DNA of 64,000 nucleotides from Rhizobium anhuiense (GCF_003985145.1 NZ_ML133523.1:444855-508854); one strand, 5' to 3'; counted from the first letter of the stretch, positions 17,749 to 29,871 are shown. Numbers and translations: made by a program. Notes: generated from the sequence alone by a model not told the origin.

Positions 17749-18204
17749 GTGAAGACAAATCGTTTCATGGAGATGGCGCTTGAAGAAGCGCGCGCCGCCG
17801 GAGAACGCGGCGAGGTACCGATCGGCGCCGTCGTCGTTGTCGACGACATTGCCGTGTCACGCTCGGGAAACCGCACGCGCGAGCTCAATGACGTGACCGC
17901 GCATGCCGAAATCGCCGCAATCCGGCTCGCCTGCGAAGCGCTTGGGCAGGAACGTCTTGTCGGCGCCGATCTCTATGTGACGCTCGAGCCTTGCACCATG
18001 TGCGCGGCAGCCATCTCGTTTGCGCGTATCCGCAGGCTCTATTACGGCGCCGAGGATCCGAAGGGCGGCGCCGTCGACAATGGCGTGCGATTCTATGTGC
18101 AGCCGACCTGCCACCACGCCCCGGAGGTCTATTCCGGCTTCAACGAGGTGCAATCGGCCGAGATCTTGCGGAGATTCTTTTCGCAACGGAGAGAGGCGCC
18201 GTAA
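17749..18204 (+). CDS. tadA: tRNA adenosine(34) deaminase
   Basis: 151 residues from GTG 17749 (MKTNRFMEMALEEARAAGER). Converts A34 to inosine in tRNA-Arg(ACG). Zinc-site residues are His 52 and the proton-shuttle Glu 54 of TAHAEI, and Cys 82 and Cys 85 of PCTMC. The C-terminal GGAVDNGVRF and GFNEVQSAEILRRFF are typical. The frame is open to a GTG at 17731; I prefer 17749 because GTGGAAA lies upstream of it. Divergent from the pseudouridine synthase gene. Confidence 0.94.
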   Translation: MKTNRFMEMALEEARAAGERGEVPIGAVVVVDDIAVSRSGNRTRELNDVTAHAEIAAIRLACEALGQERLVGADLYVTLEPCTMCAAAISFARIRRLYYGAEDPKGGAVDNGVRFYVQPTCHHAPEVYSGFNEVQSAEILRRFFSQRREAP

Positions 18205-18253
18205 TCAGCGGCGTCTGTGCGCGGCGCCGTCATTCCTGTCGGCGCCGAAAAAG

Positions 18254-18883
18254 CTATTGCAGGAGGTTCCACCACTGCTTGCCGGTGTTGGCGACCGCTG
18301 CATCCTTCTTGCGCTTCTTCTGCTTCTTGAGCTCTGGCTCGCCGAGATCATCGAGCTTTGCCGGATCGTCGACAGTGCGGTAACCGGGCGGCGGATCGGA
18401 TATATAGCGGCGCTGATCGACATAGGAGCCCTTCTGCAGGGCGCGGGCTTCACGATAGGCCTTGGTCTGGGCTTCCGTCGTGCGCCGGCCGCCTTCGATC
18501 GCCGAGCTGGCGAGAGGCGAGCGGTAATTCGGATTGTCCGAGTTCGCGTCGGCCTCGGAAACGAGGCGGGCGCGGGTCTCCTCCGGCGATTCAAGCCATT
18601 GCGGATTGTCCTTGTTGGCGACCGTCGGCTGCGGCGCAACCAGGCTTTCCTTCTGCGCCTCGGCCGGCAGCACCAGCGTCGGACGCGGCGTGTACTTGAC
18701 GCCCTTGTTCTTCGGGTCCGGTCCGGTCAACGACACGGACTGGCCGAGATCGTCGGTCAGCTGTTCCATGGCGGTCTTGTCGGTGCCGTAGGTCGGGCTG
18801 CTGGCGCAACCGGACACCATCGAGCATCCCGCCATGACGACAGACAGGCAGGCGCCCATACGGAACCAATGCGATGTTAACAT
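18254..18883 (-). CDS. outer-envelope lipoprotein, function unknown
   Basis: 209 residues. The N-terminus MLTSHWFRMGACLSVVMAGC ends in a hydrophobic stretch with a lipobox-like VSGC (also VMAGC), so it is probably lipidated and exported. The mature part is Pro- and charge-rich, with PRPTLVLPAEAQ and GYRTVDDPAKLDDL. The C-terminus KKQKKRKKDAAVANTGKQWW is basic. No known enzyme motif. The PTLVLP segment recalls the DUF3035/BamF lipoproteins of alphaproteobacteria, but this is a weak resemblance. ATG 18883 chosen because the signal sequence begins there. Downstream of ileS on the same strand; convergent with tadA. Confidence 0.72.
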   Translation of the reverse strand: MLTSHWFRMGACLSVVMAGCSMVSGCASSPTYGTDKTAMEQLTDDLGQSVSLTGPDPKNKGVKYTPRPTLVLPAEAQKESLVAPQPTVANKDNPQWLESPEETRARLVSEADANSDNPNYRSPLASSAIEGGRRTTEAQTKAYREARALQKGSYVDQRRYISDPPPGYRTVDDPAKLDDLGEPELKKQKKRKKDAAVANTGKQWWNLLQ

Positions 18884-19012
18884 GAAAACCCTTCCACCCC
18901 GGTGCAATCGTCGCCCAACCGGACAACCGTCCCCCTGACGCAAAAATCCGGCCATTTTCAGGCAGCTTTTACCGGATGAACCGCGAAAGCGCAATTCACC
19001 CGGTAATATTCT

Positions 19013-21904
19013 TCACGCGAGCGCGGCGAGTTCGCGAAGGGCGGCGGCGTCGCGGGCCGAGACATCGGGATATTCAGGATCGGAACCGACATCCCGGGTG
19101 ATGCGCCAGGAGCGGGCGCATTTTTCACCCTCGGCCAGCTTCGGCACGACGCTGACCTCAGGCACCTCGGCAAGGCGGAAGGCATCCGCCGGGCCTTCGC
19201 CGGTCTTGATCTCGATCGCCGAGGTGATGCATACTTCGGTGAAGTCCTGGCCTTCGAGCGCCTTCAACAGGTCCGGATCGGCGATGTGGACGACGGGAGC
19301 CGCTTCCAGCGAGGAGCCGATGCGCTTGTCCTTGCGCTCGATTTCCAGCGCGCCGGTCACAACCGAACGCACCGCGCGGATCTTCTTCCACTTCTCGGCC
19401 AGGGCATCGTTGCGCCATTCCTTGGCGACCGGGGCAAACTGCTCCAGATGCACTGAAACGGCGGACGGGTTGCGCGACAGCCAGGCCTCCTCGGTGGTGA
19501 AGGGCAGCATCGGAGCGAGCCAGGTCACCATGCAATCGAAGATCTGCCGGATGACATGCAGGCTGGCGCGCCGGCGCAGGCTCGACGGCGCGTCGCAATA
19601 AAGCGCATCCTTGCGGACATCGAAATAGAAGGCCGAAAGCTCGACATTGGCGAAATCGATCAGCGCCCGGGCGATCTTCTTGAAGTCGAAGCTGTCATAG
19701 TTCTCGCGCACCAGCTCGTCGAGTTCGGCAAGCCGATGCAGCATCAGCTGCTCCAGCTCCGGCAGATCGGCGAGCGCGATCTCCTCGCCCTTGTCGTGGG
19801 CGAGCGTGCCGAGCATCCAGCGGATGGTGTTGCGCAGCTTGCGATAGGCGTCGACATTGGTCTGGATGATCGTCTTGCCGACGCGCAGGTCGTCGGCATA
19901 ATCCGAGGTCATCACCCAGAGGCGCAGGATATCGGCGCCGGCATCCTTCATCACTTCCTGGGGTGCGGTGACGTTGCCCTTCGACTTCGACATCTTCTCG
20001 CCCTTCTCGTCCATGGTGAAACCATGGGTGAGGACGGCGTTGTAAGGCGCACGGCCGCGGGTGGCGGCCGATTCCAAGAGCGACGAATGGAACCAGCCGC
20101 GATGCTGGTCGGAACCTTCGAGATAAAGGTCGGCCGGCCACTTCAGGTCCGGGCGGTCCTCGAGCGTGAAGGTGTGCGTCGAGCCGGAATCGAACCAGAC
20201 GTCGAGGATATCCATGACCTGCTTCCAGCGGGAATGGTCGTGGTCATTGCCGAGGAAGCGTTCCTTGGCGCCTTCGGCAAACCAGGCGTCGGCGCCCTCA
20301 TGTTCGAAGGCTTCGAGGATGCGGGCGTTGACGGCGTCATCGACCAGGACCTCGCCATGCTCGTCGGCAAAGACGGCGATCGGCACGCCCCAGGCGCGCT
20401 GACGCGAGAGCACCCAGTCCGGGCGACCTTCGATCATGGCGCGCAGGCGGTTCTGGCCGGCGGCGGGCACGAAACGGGTGTCGTCGATCGCGCTCAGCGC
20501 GCGCGACCGCAGCGTCGTGCCGTCGGCAAGGGTCTTGTCCATATAGACGAACCATTGCGGTGTGTTGCGGAAGATCACCGGCTTCTTCGAACGCCAGGAA
20601 TGCGGATACTGGTGCTTCAGCCGGCCGCGGGCAAAGAGCGCGCCGCGGGCGATCAGCTCCTTGATGACGCGGTCATTGGCATCGCCCTTCTTGCCGTTGT
20701 CGTCGATGACGCGGGCGCCTTCGAAGCCGGGGGCATCCGATGTGTAGAAGCCGCCATCGTCGACCGGGAACGGGATCTTGGTCTCGATGCCGCGCGCCTC
20801 GAGCGTGCGGACAGCCGACATCCAGGCATCGAAGTCCTCGCGGCCGTGGCTGGGTGCGGTGTGCACGAAGCCGGTGCCGGCATCGTCGGTGACGTGATCG
20901 CCATCGAGTAGCGGCACATGGAATTCATAGCCGCCGTCGAGACCCTTGAAGGGATGGGCGCAGGACATCGCTGCGAAGTCGGCCGCAGAGACATCGCTCA
21001 AGCGCTTGTACTGCAACTTGGCCTTGGCGAAGGATTCTTCGGCCAGCTTATCGGCAAAGATCAGCCTTTCGCCGGGACGCGGACCAAAGTCGTTCTCGGC
21101 GGCCGTCACTTCGTAAAGGCCATAAGAGACGCGCGCGGAAAAGGAGACCGCGCGGTTGCCGGGGATCGTCCAGGGCGTGGTCGTCCAGATGACCACGAAC
21201 GCGTCCTTGAGCGCGGCCGGGCCTTCGACGACCGGGAATTTCACCCAGATCGTGTCGCTCTCATAATCCTGGTATTCGACCTCGGCCTCGGCCAGCGCCG
21301 TGCGCTCGACGACCGACCACATGATCGGCTTGGAACCGCGATAGAGTTGGCCGCTCGCGGCGATCTTCAGAAGCTCGCCGGCGATGCGCGATTCCGCGTG
21401 GAAATTCATCGTCGTATAGGGATTGTCGAAGTCGCCCTCGATGCCGAGACGCTTGAACTCTTCCGCCTGGACCTTGATCCAGCCGGTGGCGAACTCACGG
21501 CATTCCCGGCGGAATTCGTTGACCGGGACCTCGTCCTTGTTCTTGCCCTTCTCGCGGTACTTCTCCTCGATCTTCCATTCGATCGGCAGGCCGTGGCAAT
21601 CCCAGCCAGGCACGTAATTGGCGTCGTAGCCGCGCATCTGGAATGAGCGGTTGATGACGTCCTTGAGGATCTTGTTCAGCGCGTGGCCGATATGGATGTT
21701 GCCATTGGCATAGGGCGGGCCGTCGTGAAGGACGAACTTCTCGCGGCCGGCGGCAGAAGCGCGCAGCTTCTTGTAGAGACCCATCTCCTGCCAGCGCTTG
21801 ACGAGTTCGGGCTCCTTCTGCGGCAGGCCGGCGCGCATGGGGAAATCGGTCTCGGGCAAATAGAGGGTCTTCGAATAGTCGATCTTTTCGGCTGTGTCGG
21901 TCAT
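19013..21904 (-). CDS. ileS: isoleucyl-tRNA synthetase
   Basis: 963 residues. Class I synthetase that charges tRNA-Ile and edits valine. HIGH is at 71-74 ([12 protein letters not shown]), KMSKS at 637-641 ([11 protein letters not shown]), and [21 protein letters not shown] and [13 protein letters not shown] of the editing domain are present. Size fits alphaproteobacterial IleRS. The frame is open 113 codons upstream; ATG 21904 ([12 protein letters not shown]) matches family starts. A hairpin (21994-22033) lies in the leader. Downstream of ribF. Confidence 0.97.
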   Translation of the reverse strand: MTDTAEKIDYSKTLYLPETDFPMRAGLPQKEPELVKRWQEMGLYKKLRASAAGREKFVLHDGPPYANGNIHIGHALNKILKDVINRSFQMRGYDANYVPGWDCHGLPIEWKIEEKYREKGKNKDEVPVNEFRRECREFATGWIKVQAEEFKRLGIEGDFDNPYTTMNFHAESRIAGELLKIAASGQLYRGSKPIMWSVVERTALAEAEVEYQDYESDTIWVKFPVVEGPAALKDAFVVIWTTTPWTIPGNRAVSFSARVSYGLYEVTAAENDFGPRPGERLIFADKLAEESFAKAKLQYKRLSDVSAADFAAMSCAHPFKGLDGGYEFHVPLLDGDHVTDDAGTGFVHTAPSHGREDFDAWMSAVRTLEARGIETKIPFPVDDGGFYTSDAPGFEGARVIDDNGKKGDANDRVIKELIARGALFARGRLKHQYPHSWRSKKPVIFRNTPQWFVYMDKTLADGTTLRSRALSAIDDTRFVPAAGQNRLRAMIEGRPDWVLSRQRAWGVPIAVFADEHGEVLVDDAVNARILEAFEHEGADAWFAEGAKERFLGNDHDHSRWKQVMDILDVWFDSGSTHTFTLEDRPDLKWPADLYLEGSDQHRGWFHSSLLESAATRGRAPYNAVLTHGFTMDEKGEKMSKSKGNVTAPQEVMKDAGADILRLWVMTSDYADDLRVGKTIIQTNVDAYRKLRNTIRWMLGTLAHDKGEEIALADLPELEQLMLHRLAELDELVRENYDSFDFKKIARALIDFANVELSAFYFDVRKDALYCDAPSSLRRRASLHVIRQIFDCMVTWLAPMLPFTTEEAWLSRNPSAVSVHLEQFAPVAKEWRNDALAEKWKKIRAVRSVVTGALEIERKDKRIGSSLEAAPVVHIADPDLLKALEGQDFTEVCITSAIEIKTGEGPADAFRLAEVPEVSVVPKLAEGEKCARSWRITRDVGSDPEYPDVSARDAAALRELAALA

Positions 21905-21993
21905 GTCTGACAATCGTTTTCTGGCAGCCCAGGAAGGGCGCAACGGGCGTGAAATAGCTGGTGACGGCAGCGCTCGTATCCAAGCGCCAAAAA

Positions 21994-22033
21994 CCCGGAC
22001 CTTCCGGCCGCTTAGCGCGCGCGGAAGGCCGGG
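21994..22033. other. inverted repeat in ileS leader region
   Basis: CCCGGACCTTCCG (21994-22006) pairs with CGGAAGGCCGGG (22022-22033) with one bulged base. No T-run follows on either strand, so it is not a plain terminator. It sits 90 bases upstream of ileS in the 286-base ribF-ileS gap, where I see no gene. Confidence 0.4.
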
Positions 22034-22190
22034 CCGATAATTCGCATCGTCATTGCCAGCCAAAATTTCATCATCGCGCCGGTTCATAGGCGTTTTTGCC
22101 GGGAAAAGGAAGAGAAGAATTCGCGGCCTGCAGTCGGCATCAGCGGCTGGAATCGCCGGTGCCCCAGCGACAGCCGCGCTCAAGGCGACC

Positions 22191-23174
22191 TCAGGAAAAG
22201 CACAGTTCCCCATCAAGCGCACTGAGCGGCTTGACGCCCGCAAGCAGCGCCCTCGCCTCTTCTTCGTCGCGCTTGATCTGGGCGACGAGCGGATCGAGGC
22301 CGTCGAATTTCAGTTCGGGTCTGAGATAGCCGAAGAAGGAGACGGAGCAGAGCTGGCCGTAGAGATCACCGCTGAAATCGAAAAGATAGGTTTCGAGCAG
22401 CGGTGCGCCATTTTCCGTCACCGTCGGGCGGCGGCCGTAACTGGCGACGGCATCGTGGAGCGTGCCGTCTTCGAGGCGGAAACGGACGGCATAGATGCCG
22501 GCGGCAAGATCGACCTCGGGTGGCAGGCGCATATTGGCTGTGGGGAAACCGAGCTGCCGGCCGAGCTTTTCGCCGTCGATTACCTCGGCTTCGACCGTAT
22601 AACGGTAACCGAGCATGCCGGCGACTTCGCTGACATTGCCCTCCTTCAGCAGCGCGCGGATATGGCTCGACGAGACAACATCGGCGTTTTCATCGCGAAA
22701 GGCATCGATCAGGGTGACGCCGAAGCCGTAGGTATGGCCGGCATTCATCAGGAAGGCGGGGCCGCCCTCGCGGCCGCGGCCGAAATGGAAATCGAAGCCG
22801 GTGACGACTTCGGAGGCGCCGAGCCAATCTTTCAGGATCGAATGGATGAAATCATCGGCCGAGCGCTGCGAGAATTCGTAGTCGAAGGGATATTCGATGA
22901 CGGCGCTGAACCCCAGCGCTTCCAGGATGCGGGCCTTCAGCGGCGCCGGCGTCAGGCGGAAGACCGGCGTCTGCGGCCGGAAGACCGTGCGCGGATGCGG
23001 CTCGAAGGTCAGTACCAAAGCGGGGATACCGCGGGCCTTGGAGATTTCGAGCGCGCGATTGAGCACCGACTGATGGCCGCGATGCACACCGTCGAAATTG
23101 CCGATGGCAATGACGCCGCCCTTCAGATGGGCGGGCAAGGGTTCGCGGGTTTCATTGCGGTGGAAGACGGTCAT
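22191..23174 (-). CDS. ribF: bifunctional riboflavin kinase / FAD synthetase
   Basis: 327 residues. The N-terminal adenylyltransferase has [16 protein letters not shown] and, later, [14 protein letters not shown]; the C-terminal kinase has [20 protein letters not shown] and [15 protein letters not shown]. It makes FMN and FAD from riboflavin. ATG 23174 ([12 protein letters not shown]) follows AAGAGAAG and leaves a 14-base gap to the HAD gene; in-frame starts further upstream overlap that gene. Confidence 0.96.
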   Translation of the reverse strand: MTVFHRNETREPLPAHLKGGVIAIGNFDGVHRGHQSVLNRALEISKARGIPALVLTFEPHPRTVFRPQTPVFRLTPAPLKARILEALGFSAVIEYPFDYEFSQRSADDFIHSILKDWLGASEVVTGFDFHFGRGREGGPAFLMNAGHTYGFGVTLIDAFRDENADVVSSSHIRALLKEGNVSEVAGMLGYRYTVEAEVIDGEKLGRQLGFPTANMRLPPEVDLAAGIYAVRFRLEDGTLHDAVASYGRRPTVTENGAPLLETYLFDFSGDLYGQLCSVSFFGYLRPELKFDGLDPLVAQIKRDEEEARALLAGVKPLSALDGELCFS

Positions 23175-23188
23175 CGGCTGGCTTCTCT

Positions 23189-24037
23189 TCATGCAAGGCG
23201 GGGCATCCACCACTTCGGCGCGGCGTTTTCCCGTTCGAGATAGGCGTGGAGGATCGCCTCGTCGGTCTCGCCGTTCAAGGTGTATTCCTTGGCGTGGATA
23301 CCGCCGCTGATGTAGAGAAGGTCGAGGCCGTAATTCAAGGCGCCGCGCACATCGGTCGGCATGCCGTCGCCGATTGCCAGCACGCGCTCGACCGGGAAAT
23401 CGCCGCGAAGCTCGCGGGCAGCGGCCAGCGTCGCCTCGTAGATCGGCTGGTGCGGCTTGCCGGCGATGCGGGTGCTGCCGCCAAGCTGCTCGTAATAGGC
23501 GGCCATGGCGCCGGCGCAGGGGATCATGCGATGGCCGCGCTCGACGATGAGGTCGGGATTGGCGCAGATCATCGGCACGTCGCGGGCTTTGAACTCAAGA
23601 AGCATGTCGGTGTAATCCTCCGGCTTCTCCGTCTCGTCGTCGAAAAAGCCGGTGCAGACCAGCGATTGCGCTTCGCCCGCCGGCCGGCGCTCGACGCCAA
23701 TGCCTTCAAGTAGCGCTTTGTCGCGCTCGGGGCCGAGCAGAAAGACCGTCTTCGGCCCTTCGGAGATCAGCCGGCGCGTGACGTCGCCCGAGGTAACGAT
23801 CCGGTCATAGGCGCTGTCGGGAACGCCGATCTGGCGCAACTGCTCGACCACCTGCCAGGAAAGGCGCGGCGAATTGGTGATGAGGACGACGGCGGCGCCG
23901 CTTGCGCGGGCCGCTTCAAGGGCGGCAGCCGCCTTCGGAAACGGATCGACGCCATTATGAACGACGCCCCAGACATCGCAGAGCACCACATCATAGTGAC
24001 CTGTTATGTTAGAGAAGTTTTCTATCCGCTTGGCCAT
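23189..24037 (-). CDS. HAD class IIA hydrolase (TIGR01459 type)
   Basis: 282 residues. HAD-superfamily hydrolase with motif I VVLCDVWGVVHNG, in which the second Asp of the usual DxD is replaced as is typical of this subfamily, motif II VVLITNSPR, then KPHQPIYEA and motif III RVLAIGDGMPTDVRGA. This matches rhizobial proteins of the TIGR01459 group, distant relatives of NagD. Substrate unknown; a nucleotide or sugar phosphate is likely. ATG 24037 (MAKRIENFSNITG) follows GGGAAATCGG. Cotranscribed with ribF and divergent from groESL. Confidence 0.85.
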   Translation of the reverse strand: MAKRIENFSNITGHYDVVLCDVWGVVHNGVDPFPKAAAALEAARASGAAVVLITNSPRLSWQVVEQLRQIGVPDSAYDRIVTSGDVTRRLISEGPKTVFLLGPERDKALLEGIGVERRPAGEAQSLVCTGFFDDETEKPEDYTDMLLEFKARDVPMICANPDLIVERGHRMIPCAGAMAAYYEQLGGSTRIAGKPHQPIYEATLAAARELRGDFPVERVLAIGDGMPTDVRGALNYGLDLLYISGGIHAKEYTLNGETDEAILHAYLERENAAPKWWMPRLA

Positions 24038-24312
24038 TCCGATTTCCCGATTTGCTTTGGTCACGGTGACATTGCAAAGGCGCAAGGCGATGGCAAGGCA
24101 TTTTCTTCGCTGCCGGGCCAATGCGAAGATCGCGACCGGCAATCCGACGGCGCGGATGGGCAAAAGGTTTTGCCGACCCCATCCCGAAGCGGCAGATCGT
24201 CAAGGGCGGACGGACTTCGGCAAAGCCCGGTCGCGCCATGGTTTCGCCTGCAATCTCCGACTATTCTCCGGTCTCTTCACAATTCCGGCACAAAAATTCG
24301 TGATTGCTCTCA

Positions 24313-24340
24313 TTGACTCCTTTCGGAGCCATCCCTAAAT
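24313..24340 (+). promoter_or_regulatory. probable groESL promoter
   Basis: TTGACT (24313-24318) and CTAAAT (24335-24340) spaced 16 bases lie directly upstream of the CIRCE element. The rest of the 396-base gap from 24038 holds no gene. Confidence 0.5.
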
Positions 24341-24348
24341 GCTCGTCG

Positions 24349-24375
24349 CTAGCACTCACCGCAAGGGAGTGCTAA
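24349..24375 (+). promoter_or_regulatory. CIRCE operator (HrcA binding site)
   Basis: CTAGCACTC, nine bases, GAGTGCTAA. One mismatch from the consensus TTAGCACTC-N9-GAGTGCTAA. In alphaproteobacteria HrcA bound here represses groESL until heat shock. Lies 58 bases before the groES ATG. Confidence 0.95.
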
Positions 24376-24433
24376 CACCTATCCATGTGGGCCGCTCCGG
24401 TCCGCGAATGTCATTCGATCGAGGGATTAGACA

Positions 24434-24730
24434 ATGGCAAGCACCAATTTCCGTCCGCTTCACGACCGCGTCGTCGTTCGTCGCGTCGAGTCCGAAGAAA
24501 AGACCAAGGGCGGCATCATCATTCCCGATACCGCCAAGGAAAAGCCGCAGGAAGGCGAAATCGTCGCCGTCGGTTCCGGCGCTCGTGACGAGTCCGGCAA
24601 GGTCGTTGCACTCGACGTCAAGGCTGGCGACCGCGTTCTGTTCGGCAAGTGGTCCGGCACCGAAGTCAAGATCAACGGCGAAGACCTTCTGATCATGAAG
24701 GAAGCCGACATCATGGGCATCATCGGCTGA
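24434..24730 (+). CDS. groES: co-chaperonin GroES
   Basis: 98 residues, [19 protein letters not shown] to IMGIIG. Forms the heptameric lid on GroEL. The mobile loop [19 protein letters not shown] and [20 protein letters not shown] match the family. Controlled by CIRCE and probably by a heat-shock promoter. Followed by groEL after 72 bases. Rhizobia often carry several groESL copies; the C-terminal GGM tail of groEL and the CIRCE site fit a main chromosomal copy. Confidence 0.98.
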   Translation: MASTNFRPLHDRVVVRRVESEEKTKGGIIIPDTAKEKPQEGEIVAVGSGARDESGKVVALDVKAGDRVLFGKWSGTEVKINGEDLLIMKEADIMGIIG

Positions 24731-24760
24731 TCGGCCGACCTGCTTTCCCGAAATGGCTGA

Positions 24761-26546
<1,786 letters not shown>

Positions 26547-26585
26547 GAAAGCCTGCACTGACACCATTCCGGCATCCGGAACAGG

Positions 26586-26616
26586 AAGGGCGGCCCTCGG
26601 GTCGCCCTTTTCGTTT
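26586..26616 (+). terminator. groESL terminator
   Basis: AAGGGCGGCC-CTCG-GGTCGCCCTTTT forms a GC-rich hairpin followed by TTTTCGTTT. It ends the groESL transcript after the copied segment. Confidence 0.85.
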
Positions 26617-27220
26617 CCCTTACGGCACCGCCGATGTCTTTTCAGCCGCTTCCGATTTCAGGAATGATGCAGCGGCGATTCGACCACGCGGCACGCCCGA
26701 TTCAGCTGATCAACCCATCTAACCAGCCGTCTATTGCCCGCCCCCGGGCCGAAGCTTGCGTGAAGCTTGCGTCGCTGCACCTTTGCAGTATGCCGACATC
26801 GGTGCGAGATCGCGGCGTTGCCGTGCCGTTTCCGGCCTCCGCATCAGGTGAAAACGCTTCCAATGCCCTCGAAGATGATCCTCCACCGCCGATTCTCCTG
26901 AAATGTCCCGGAAGCGCGGCCTCACGAGAAATGATCCCGATCCGAATACCCCTTAAAAAGCCGTTGCCGTTTGGCCAAAAGCTCCTATAAATCCGCGCTG
27001 CAATTAAAGTGCGCCCGGCGATAATTTTTCGCTAATAGACGAGGTCGGAGCGCGAAACGGCGATACGCGAATGTTCGGCTTCAACGGCTCCGCTTCCGGA
27101 GGCCGTGAACGCGGTGGCGATTGCCGGATGGGCGGACATCATGTCCGCAGCGACATGATCCTGTTTCTTTGTGTTTGCCGAACGTGCGGCGGAGAAGCCG
27201 CATGCGAACGGGAGAACGCC
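26617..27220. other. 600-base region without a supported gene
   Basis: Open frames here have no recognisable product or good ribosome site. It holds an 11-bp tandem repeat GAAGCTTGCGT (26751-26772) and an A+T-richer stretch at about 26945-27060 that could hold the promoter of the next gene. Confidence 0.5.
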
Positions 27221-27667
27221 TTGTTTAAGATCGCCAAAGCCAATGCAGCCCTGCCCCTGATGCCCGGCTCGCTTGAGGACACCAATCAAAATCACGAGAT
27301 GCTGGCGCAGTTTTCCATCTCCGAAAGCTGGATCGGAGATTTGTCGAGTGGCATGCTCCGCCTCGGCGAATGGAGCGGCATGCTGCATGGCCTCTCCGCA
27401 CAAGAATGCGGGCTGTTAAGCCTGATCCGCTGCTACGATACCAAAGACCGCAGCCACATATTGGAGCTGTTCGAACAGGCGGCGACGCTCAATTCCTCCT
27501 TCTGTTTTTCGACGACGATCATCATGCCGAATGGCTTCCGCCAGCCGCTGTTCTGCATGGGCGAGTCGAACGGGCTCGAAGAGAAATACAGCGGCAGCAT
27601 GTCCGGCGTCTTCATCTTCCCGCGCTTCAAGCTTGAAGGCGCAAGGCAGATCACAAGCCGCCGATAA
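27221..27667 (+). CDS. small PAS-like protein, function unknown
   Basis: 148 residues from TTG 27221 (MFKIAKANAALPLMPG), chosen because CGGGAG lies eight bases upstream; the frame is open to 27071 without a site. Residues from about 50 (LRLGEWSGMLHGLSAQECGLL) through NGFRQPLFCMGES and SGSMSGVFIFPRF have the order of a PAS domain, with a conserved-looking RSHILELFEQAATLNSSFCF helix. No output domain is attached. Possibly a stand-alone sensor or remnant of a larger PAS/GGDEF protein. Confidence 0.6.
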   Translation: MFKIAKANAALPLMPGSLEDTNQNHEMLAQFSISESWIGDLSSGMLRLGEWSGMLHGLSAQECGLLSLIRCYDTKDRSHILELFEQAATLNSSFCFSTTIIMPNGFRQPLFCMGESNGLEEKYSGSMSGVFIFPRFKLEGARQITSRR

Positions 27668-27683
27668 AAACCGCCAGCGCAAA

Positions 27684-27712
27684 GAAAAGGCCGCTCTCAA
27701 GGGCGGCCTTCG
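27684..27712. terminator. terminator after GST gene (minus strand)
   Basis: AAGGCCGC-TCTCAAGG-GCGGCCTT hairpin. Read on the minus strand it is followed by TTTTCTTT, so it ends the GST transcript; it may also stop the plus-strand PAS-like gene. Confidence 0.75.
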
Positions 27713-27734
27713 GCATTTCCGGTCGGCCTCTCCG

Positions 27735-28445
27735 TTATTCCGGCTTGACGGGTATGTTGAGGCCCTTCGCACTTGCCGGACGGGCGATGCAGCGCTCCAG
27801 CCAATCCGAGACGGCGGGGAATTTCGCATATTCCAGAACCTCGCGGCCGCCATAGAAGATATCGGCGCCGCGAACCCAGGTGAAGGTGGTGATGTCGGCG
27901 ATCGTATAGAGATCGCCCATGATCCACTGGCGGCCCTTCAGCCGGTCTTCGAGCACGCCGAGCAGACGTTTGGACTCGTCGCGATAACGCTCCACCGGGT
28001 AGGAATTGTTGGCGACCTTGTCGGCGGCGAATTTGTAGAAATGCCCGAACTGGCCGAACATCGGACCGATGCCCGCCATCTGGAAAAACACCCATTGGAT
28101 GGTTTCGTAGCGGCCGGCAGCATCGGCAGGGATGAGCTTGCCGGTTTTTTCCGCGAGATAAAGCAGGATGGCGCCGGATTCGAAAAGGCCGATCGGCTTC
28201 CCGTCCGGGCCATTCGGATCGATGATCGCCGGGATGCGGCCGTTCGGGTTGAGAGATTCGAATTCCGGCGACTTCTGCTCGTTGGCGGCGAAGGAAACAT
28301 AATGCGGCTCGTAGGCGAGACCGAGTTCTTCGAGGGCGACGGAAACCTTCACCCCGTTCGGCGTCTGCAGCGAATAGAGCTGGATGATGTCGGGATTTTT
28401 CGCCGGCCAGCGCGTGGTGATCGGAAATGCGGAAAGATCTGCCAT
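27735..28445 (-). CDS. glutathione S-transferase (YghU/nu-class-like)
   Basis: 236 residues. Thioredoxin-fold N-terminus IIQLYSLQTPNGVKVSVALEE with the TPNG stretch typical of YfcG/YghU GSTs, GRIPAIIDPNGPDG and the glutathione-contact LFESGAILLYLAEKTG, then an all-helical C-terminal domain with WIMGDLYTIADI. Such enzymes reduce disulfides or peroxides with glutathione. ATG 28445 follows GGAG at seven bases; the longer open frame upstream has no site. Divergent from doxX. Confidence 0.88.
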   Translation of the reverse strand: MADLSAFPITTRWPAKNPDIIQLYSLQTPNGVKVSVALEELGLAYEPHYVSFAANEQKSPEFESLNPNGRIPAIIDPNGPDGKPIGLFESGAILLYLAEKTGKLIPADAAGRYETIQWVFFQMAGIGPMFGQFGHFYKFAADKVANNSYPVERYRDESKRLLGVLEDRLKGRQWIMGDLYTIADITTFTWVRGADIFYGGREVLEYAKFPAVSDWLERCIARPASAKGLNIPVKPE

Positions 28446-28656
28446 CGGAATCTCCATGTTGGGCACCGACCATAAAAGACCGGGCTCGGTAAAGGCAAGC
28501 AGCGGCGACCAGGAGATCGTTCCATATTGTTGAACGATCTGTCCGCTTCCGTTTATCTTTCCACAACGAAGGAAAAGAGCGACATAGAAGCATCCGAGGT
28601 CCAACCGGTGCCGGGGCACCAAGATCTCCAGAGCCAATCAAACGGAGACAACGTCC

Positions 28657-29094
28657 ATGTCGAACAACGTCATCATCCTGATCGCCCGTATCCTTCTTTC
28701 CTTCATGTTCATCTTCGCCGGCTTCGGCAAGCTGACCGATCCGGCATCGACCGCCGGCATGATCGCCGGCGCCGGCCTGCCGGCTTCCACCGCGCTCACC
28801 TATCTCGCCGGCCTGTTCGAGCTTGCAACCGGCCTTGCCGTGCTCGTCGGCTTCCAGGTCCGCATCGTCGGCTGGCTGCTTGCCGTCTTCTGCGTCTTTA
28901 CCGGCTTCGTCTTCCACTTCTCGCCGATCAACGTTCCTGATTTCCCGGCCGCCGCTAACGCCTGGCTGAGCGGCCTGAACTTCGTCAACTTCATGAAGAA
29001 CATCACGCTCGCCGGCGCCTATATCATGCTCGCCACCAATGGCGCAGGCGCCTACTCGCTCGACGCCCGCCGCGGCGCCTACGCAACGGCCTGA
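28657..29094 (+). CDS. DoxX family inner-membrane protein
   Basis: 145 residues, four hydrophobic segments. MSNNVIILIARILLSFMFIFAGFGKL is the standard DoxX opening; ELATGLAVLVGFQVRIVGWLLAVFCVFTGFVFHF and GAYIMLA follow. Related proteins are linked to redox or thiol stress membrane complexes, but no reaction is assigned. A strong terminator follows. Neighbour of a divergent GST, which fits a redox-stress theme. Confidence 0.88.
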   Translation: MSNNVIILIARILLSFMFIFAGFGKLTDPASTAGMIAGAGLPASTALTYLAGLFELATGLAVLVGFQVRIVGWLLAVFCVFTGFVFHFSPINVPDFPAAANAWLSGLNFVNFMKNITLAGAYIMLATNGAGAYSLDARRGAYATA

Positions 29095-29121
29095 CACCAG
29101 CAGACATCCTCCCAGAAACAG

Positions 29122-29154
29122 AAAACCCGCCGTCATCCGACGGCGGGTTTTTCT
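29122..29154. terminator. bidirectional terminator between doxX and hisG
   Basis: AACCCGCCGTC-ATC-CGACGGCGGGTT, a perfect 11-bp stem. T-rich tails occur on both strands (GTTTTTCTT on plus; GTTTTCTG on minus), so it ends doxX and hisG. Confidence 0.9.
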
Positions 29155-29175
29155 TGTGCCGTTATGTAGCCGAGA

Positions 29176-29871
29176 TCAGAGGGCAGCGCGCACCGCATCG
29201 ATGATCGCCTGCACCGCCGGTTCGTCGGCATGGCTCTCCTTGCGGGCGCGCACGAGGCAGGCCTGCGAATGCAGGATGACGCCGTCCTGGAGCACCTTCA
29301 GGTGGTTGGCGCGCAATGTCGAGCCGGTGGAGGTGATATCGACGATGATGTCAGCCGAGCCTGCGGCGGGAGCGCCCTCGGTGGCCCCCAGGCTTTCGAC
29401 GATGCGATAAAGCTGGATGCCGTGCTGGCTCGAAAAGAACTGCTGGGTCAGCCGCCAGTATTTGGTGGCGATAGCAAGCCGCCTGGAGTGGCGGGCGCGG
29501 AAATCGGCGGCGACATCGACGAGATCGGCCATGGTGTCGACATCCAGCCAGATCTCCGGCACGGCGACGACGACATCGGCATGGCCGAAACCGAGCCGGG
29601 CGCAGAATTCGACGCGCTTGTCGATCTCGGCAAAACCCTCCCGCATCAGATCCTCGCCGGTGACGCCGAAATCGACGCTGCCGTTGCCGATTTCGCGAGA
29701 GATTTCGGAAGCCGACAGGAAGGCGACTTCCACATCGTCCCAGCCTTCGACGCGGCCGCGATAGGAGCGGTCGTTACCAACAGCCGAGATCGGCATGCCG
29801 GCACGCTCGAAGATCGCCGAAGCGTCGTCCTTCATCCGGCCCTTGGAAGGAAGCGCAATGGTGATGGTCAT
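29176..29871 (-). CDS. hisG: ATP phosphoribosyltransferase, catalytic subunit (short form)
   Basis: 231 residues. First step of histidine synthesis: ATP plus [36 protein letters not shown] and the PRPP loop [21 protein letters not shown] are present. The C-terminal regulatory domain of long HisG is absent, so it needs HisZ, encoded just upstream with a 4-base overlap. Confidence 0.96.
   Translation of the reverse strand: MTITIALPSKGRMKDDASAIFERAGMPISAVGNDRSYRGRVEGWDDVEVAFLSASEISREIGNGSVDFGVTGEDLMREGFAEIDKRVEFCARLGFGHADVVVAVPEIWLDVDTMADLVDVAADFRARHSRRLAIATKYWRLTQQFFSSQHGIQLYRIVESLGATEGAPAAGSADIIVDITSTGSTLRANHLKVLQDGVILHSQACLVRARKESHADEPAVQAIIDAVRAAL

Noticed and set aside
18884..19012. lspA next to ileS, as in many bacteria
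   Set aside because: The 129-base gap and the lipoprotein gene hold no membrane signal peptidase; lspA must be elsewhere.
26634..26990. 118-codon plus-strand frame downstream of groEL
   Set aside because: No recognisable family, no ribosome site, and the codon pattern is unlike neighbours.
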